NCBI GenBank assembly: GCA_041648665.1
Contig: JBAZOP010000067.1
Location: 1-15,994, forward strand
Source of the DNA: a bacterium
GTDB lineage: Bacteria; UBA10199; 2-02-FULL-44-16; JAAZCA01
Direction of reading: 5' to 3'
Length of the DNA stretch: 15,994 nt
The notes under the pieces are model-generated. The model ran no database searches. It was given only the letters and a program-made list of their open reading frames with translations, and was not told the DNA's origin. This document shows positions 15,224 to 15,994 of this stretch, piece after piece (the first letter of the stretch is position 1; each line of letters starts with the position of its first letter). The position numbers were made by a program, and so were the translations under genes.

Positions 15224-15298
15224 GTGACCGCTGCTGAAGCTGCTTTCGGTCGGTCGCACAAACCGCGACCGCTGCGAAAGCAGCTTCAGGTCGGTCAC
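15224..15298. repeat. Long imperfect hairpin downstream of the aminotransferase gene
   Basis: Outer arms GTGACCG (15224-15230) and CGGTCAC (15292-15298) enclose 24- and 25-base arms (15234-15257 and 15265-15289), which share CTGAAGCTGCTTTCG and CGGTCGC in complement around a 7-nt loop. Each half also starts with GACCGCTGC and ends with GGTCGGTC, so the halves are related as direct repeats too. It lies 20 bp past the minus-strand gene end and could act as its transcript end, though no T-run is present. Confidence 0.65.
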
Positions 15299-15318
15299 TG
15301 TTCGCGGACTGTCCCCTG

Positions 15319-15994
15319 TCAGGGAATCTTCTTCGCCACCTCGGAGAGCGATTCCTTGATTATCCCCTTCGCCTCGTTCAGGTCCTCGTCCGTGTGGCGG
15401 TGCATGATGTAGGAGTGATGATACGGCTGCATGAAGAGGCCGCGGCGGATGCACTCGGTGAAGAAGAGTTTGCGCCGTTCCTTGTATTTCTTCTCAGGGT
15501 CGGCCTTGAAGGTGATGTAGGGCATGGGCGGGATGCCGGAGAGCTCCGCTGCGACGCCGGATGAGCCCACGATCTCTTTCACGTCCGCCAGAAACTTCGT
15601 CCCGCGCTCCCATATCCTGTCGCATACCTTCTCGCGCTCCAGTATCTCGATAGTCTTCAGGGCGGCCACGATCTCCAGACCATTTGGGAAGAAGGTGGAG
15701 GAGATGAAGACATGGTTCTCGGCAAGGGGCTTCATGATATCCCTGCGACCGCAGACGATCCCGATGGGATAGCCGTTCGCGATCGCCTTGCCGAATATCG
15801 CCAGGTCCGGAGTGACGCCGTAGCGCGCCTGAGCGCCGCCCAGCGAAACGCGGAAACCGGTGCGCACCTCGTCAAAGACCAGCACCGCCTTGTGCTGATC
15901 CGCGAGCCTCCGCACCCCTTCCAGGAAGCCGGGCTTCGGCGCCTCCACCGGCTTTGCCAGCGGATGGCCGACCGGGGTGATGATTATCCCCGCG
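15319..15994 (-). CDS. Partial class III aminotransferase, glutamate-1-semialdehyde aminomutase-like
   Basis: Only the C-terminal 224 residues are present; the gene runs off the right edge, roughly half of a ~430-residue family member. PLP-enzyme motifs are VLVFDEVRTGFRVSLGGAQ (the Asp that contacts the PLP ring nitrogen), DLAIFGKAIANGYPIG (the Schiff-base Lys) and FISSTFFPNGLEIVAAL, followed by the small domain ending in LNEAKGIIKESL. The pattern fits the GSA-aminomutase/aspartate-aminotransferase-family group of class III enzymes. The FISSTF...N motif resembles non-haem members, sometimes found with surface polysaccharide genes, rather than classical HemL. The substrate cannot be assigned without the N-terminal half and upstream neighbours. 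The stop is followed by a repeat-rich gap. Confidence 0.9.
   Translation of the reverse strand, partial: AGIIITPVGHPLAKPVEAPKPGFLEGVRRLADQHKAVLVFDEVRTGFRVSLGGAQARYGVTPDLAIFGKAIANGYPIGIVCGRRDIMKPLAENHVFISSTFFPNGLEIVAALKTIEILEREKVCDRIWERGTKFLADVKEIVGSSGVAAELSGIPPMPYITFKADPEKKYKERRKLFFTECIRRGLFMQPYHHSYIMHRHTDEDLNEAKGIIKESLSEVAKKIP

Larger units (their letters stand above)
14675..15318. other. 644-bp intergenic region dominated by inverted repeats
   Basis: No convincing gene is present; short frames here run straight through palindromes. From left to right it holds a probable promoter zone for the minus-strand helical-repeat gene (AT-rich, with GATAATAAT near 14715-14725), a 14-bp-stem hairpin, a 230-bp nested multi-branch inverted repeat, a 14-bp palindrome, a common dispersed repeat and a long imperfect hairpin. 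The last lies directly downstream of the aminotransferase stop. Confidence 0.6.

Overview
The window is a GC-rich bacterial chromosome segment. It is probably from a Gram-negative, deltaproteobacteria-like lineage (Myxococcota, Bdellovibrionota, Desulfobacterota or a related uncultured group). That placement is an inference. It rests on a Myxococcus-style Ser/Thr kinase with PEGA-type C-terminal domains, sigma-54-type promoters, an ORF6N-domain gene, a lipoprotein with an outer-membrane type sorting signal, and dispersed palindromic repeats of kinds common in environmental genomes.

Layout on the minus strand, read from the left end: a partial YVTN-type beta-propeller lipoprotein (1-1124); a DUF849/BKACE-family beta-keto acid cleavage enzyme (1219-2040); a 2135-residue Sec-exported RHS/YD-repeat protein whose C-terminus is an L,D-transpeptidase-like, Tlde1/DUF2778-like domain (2110-8517); a membrane-anchored Ser/Thr kinase with PEGA-like C-terminal domains (8648-10276); and endonuclease IV, nfo (10407-11285). 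A 320-bp gap with a candidate micro-ORF leads to the only convincing plus-strand gene, an AT-richer ORF6N-domain gene (11606-12121) preceded by a perfect 33-bp palindrome. The minus strand then carries an unrecognised 832-residue alpha-helical repeat protein (12176-14674), a 644-bp gap full of nested inverted repeats, and the 3' part of a class III (GSA-aminomutase-like) aminotransferase (15319-15994).

The most interesting unit is the kinase/RHS pair. Each gene is preceded by a near-consensus -24/-12 sigma-54 element placed identically relative to its ATG. The predicted transcription start is only 3 nt upstream of the ATG, neither gene has a Shine-Dalgarno sequence, and each has a CCTGAA/TTCAGG inverted repeat about 80-110 bp upstream of the predicted start. 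This suggests the two genes belong to one regulon, and perhaps to one system: a sensor kinase plus a secreted, caged peptidoglycan-active effector. No immunity gene follows the effector domain. The other genes look like independent housekeeping or accessory functions.

Repeats are conspicuous. A palindromic repeat is inserted in frame in the RHS gene, and the 14.85-15.30 kb gap holds at least four different inverted-repeat structures.
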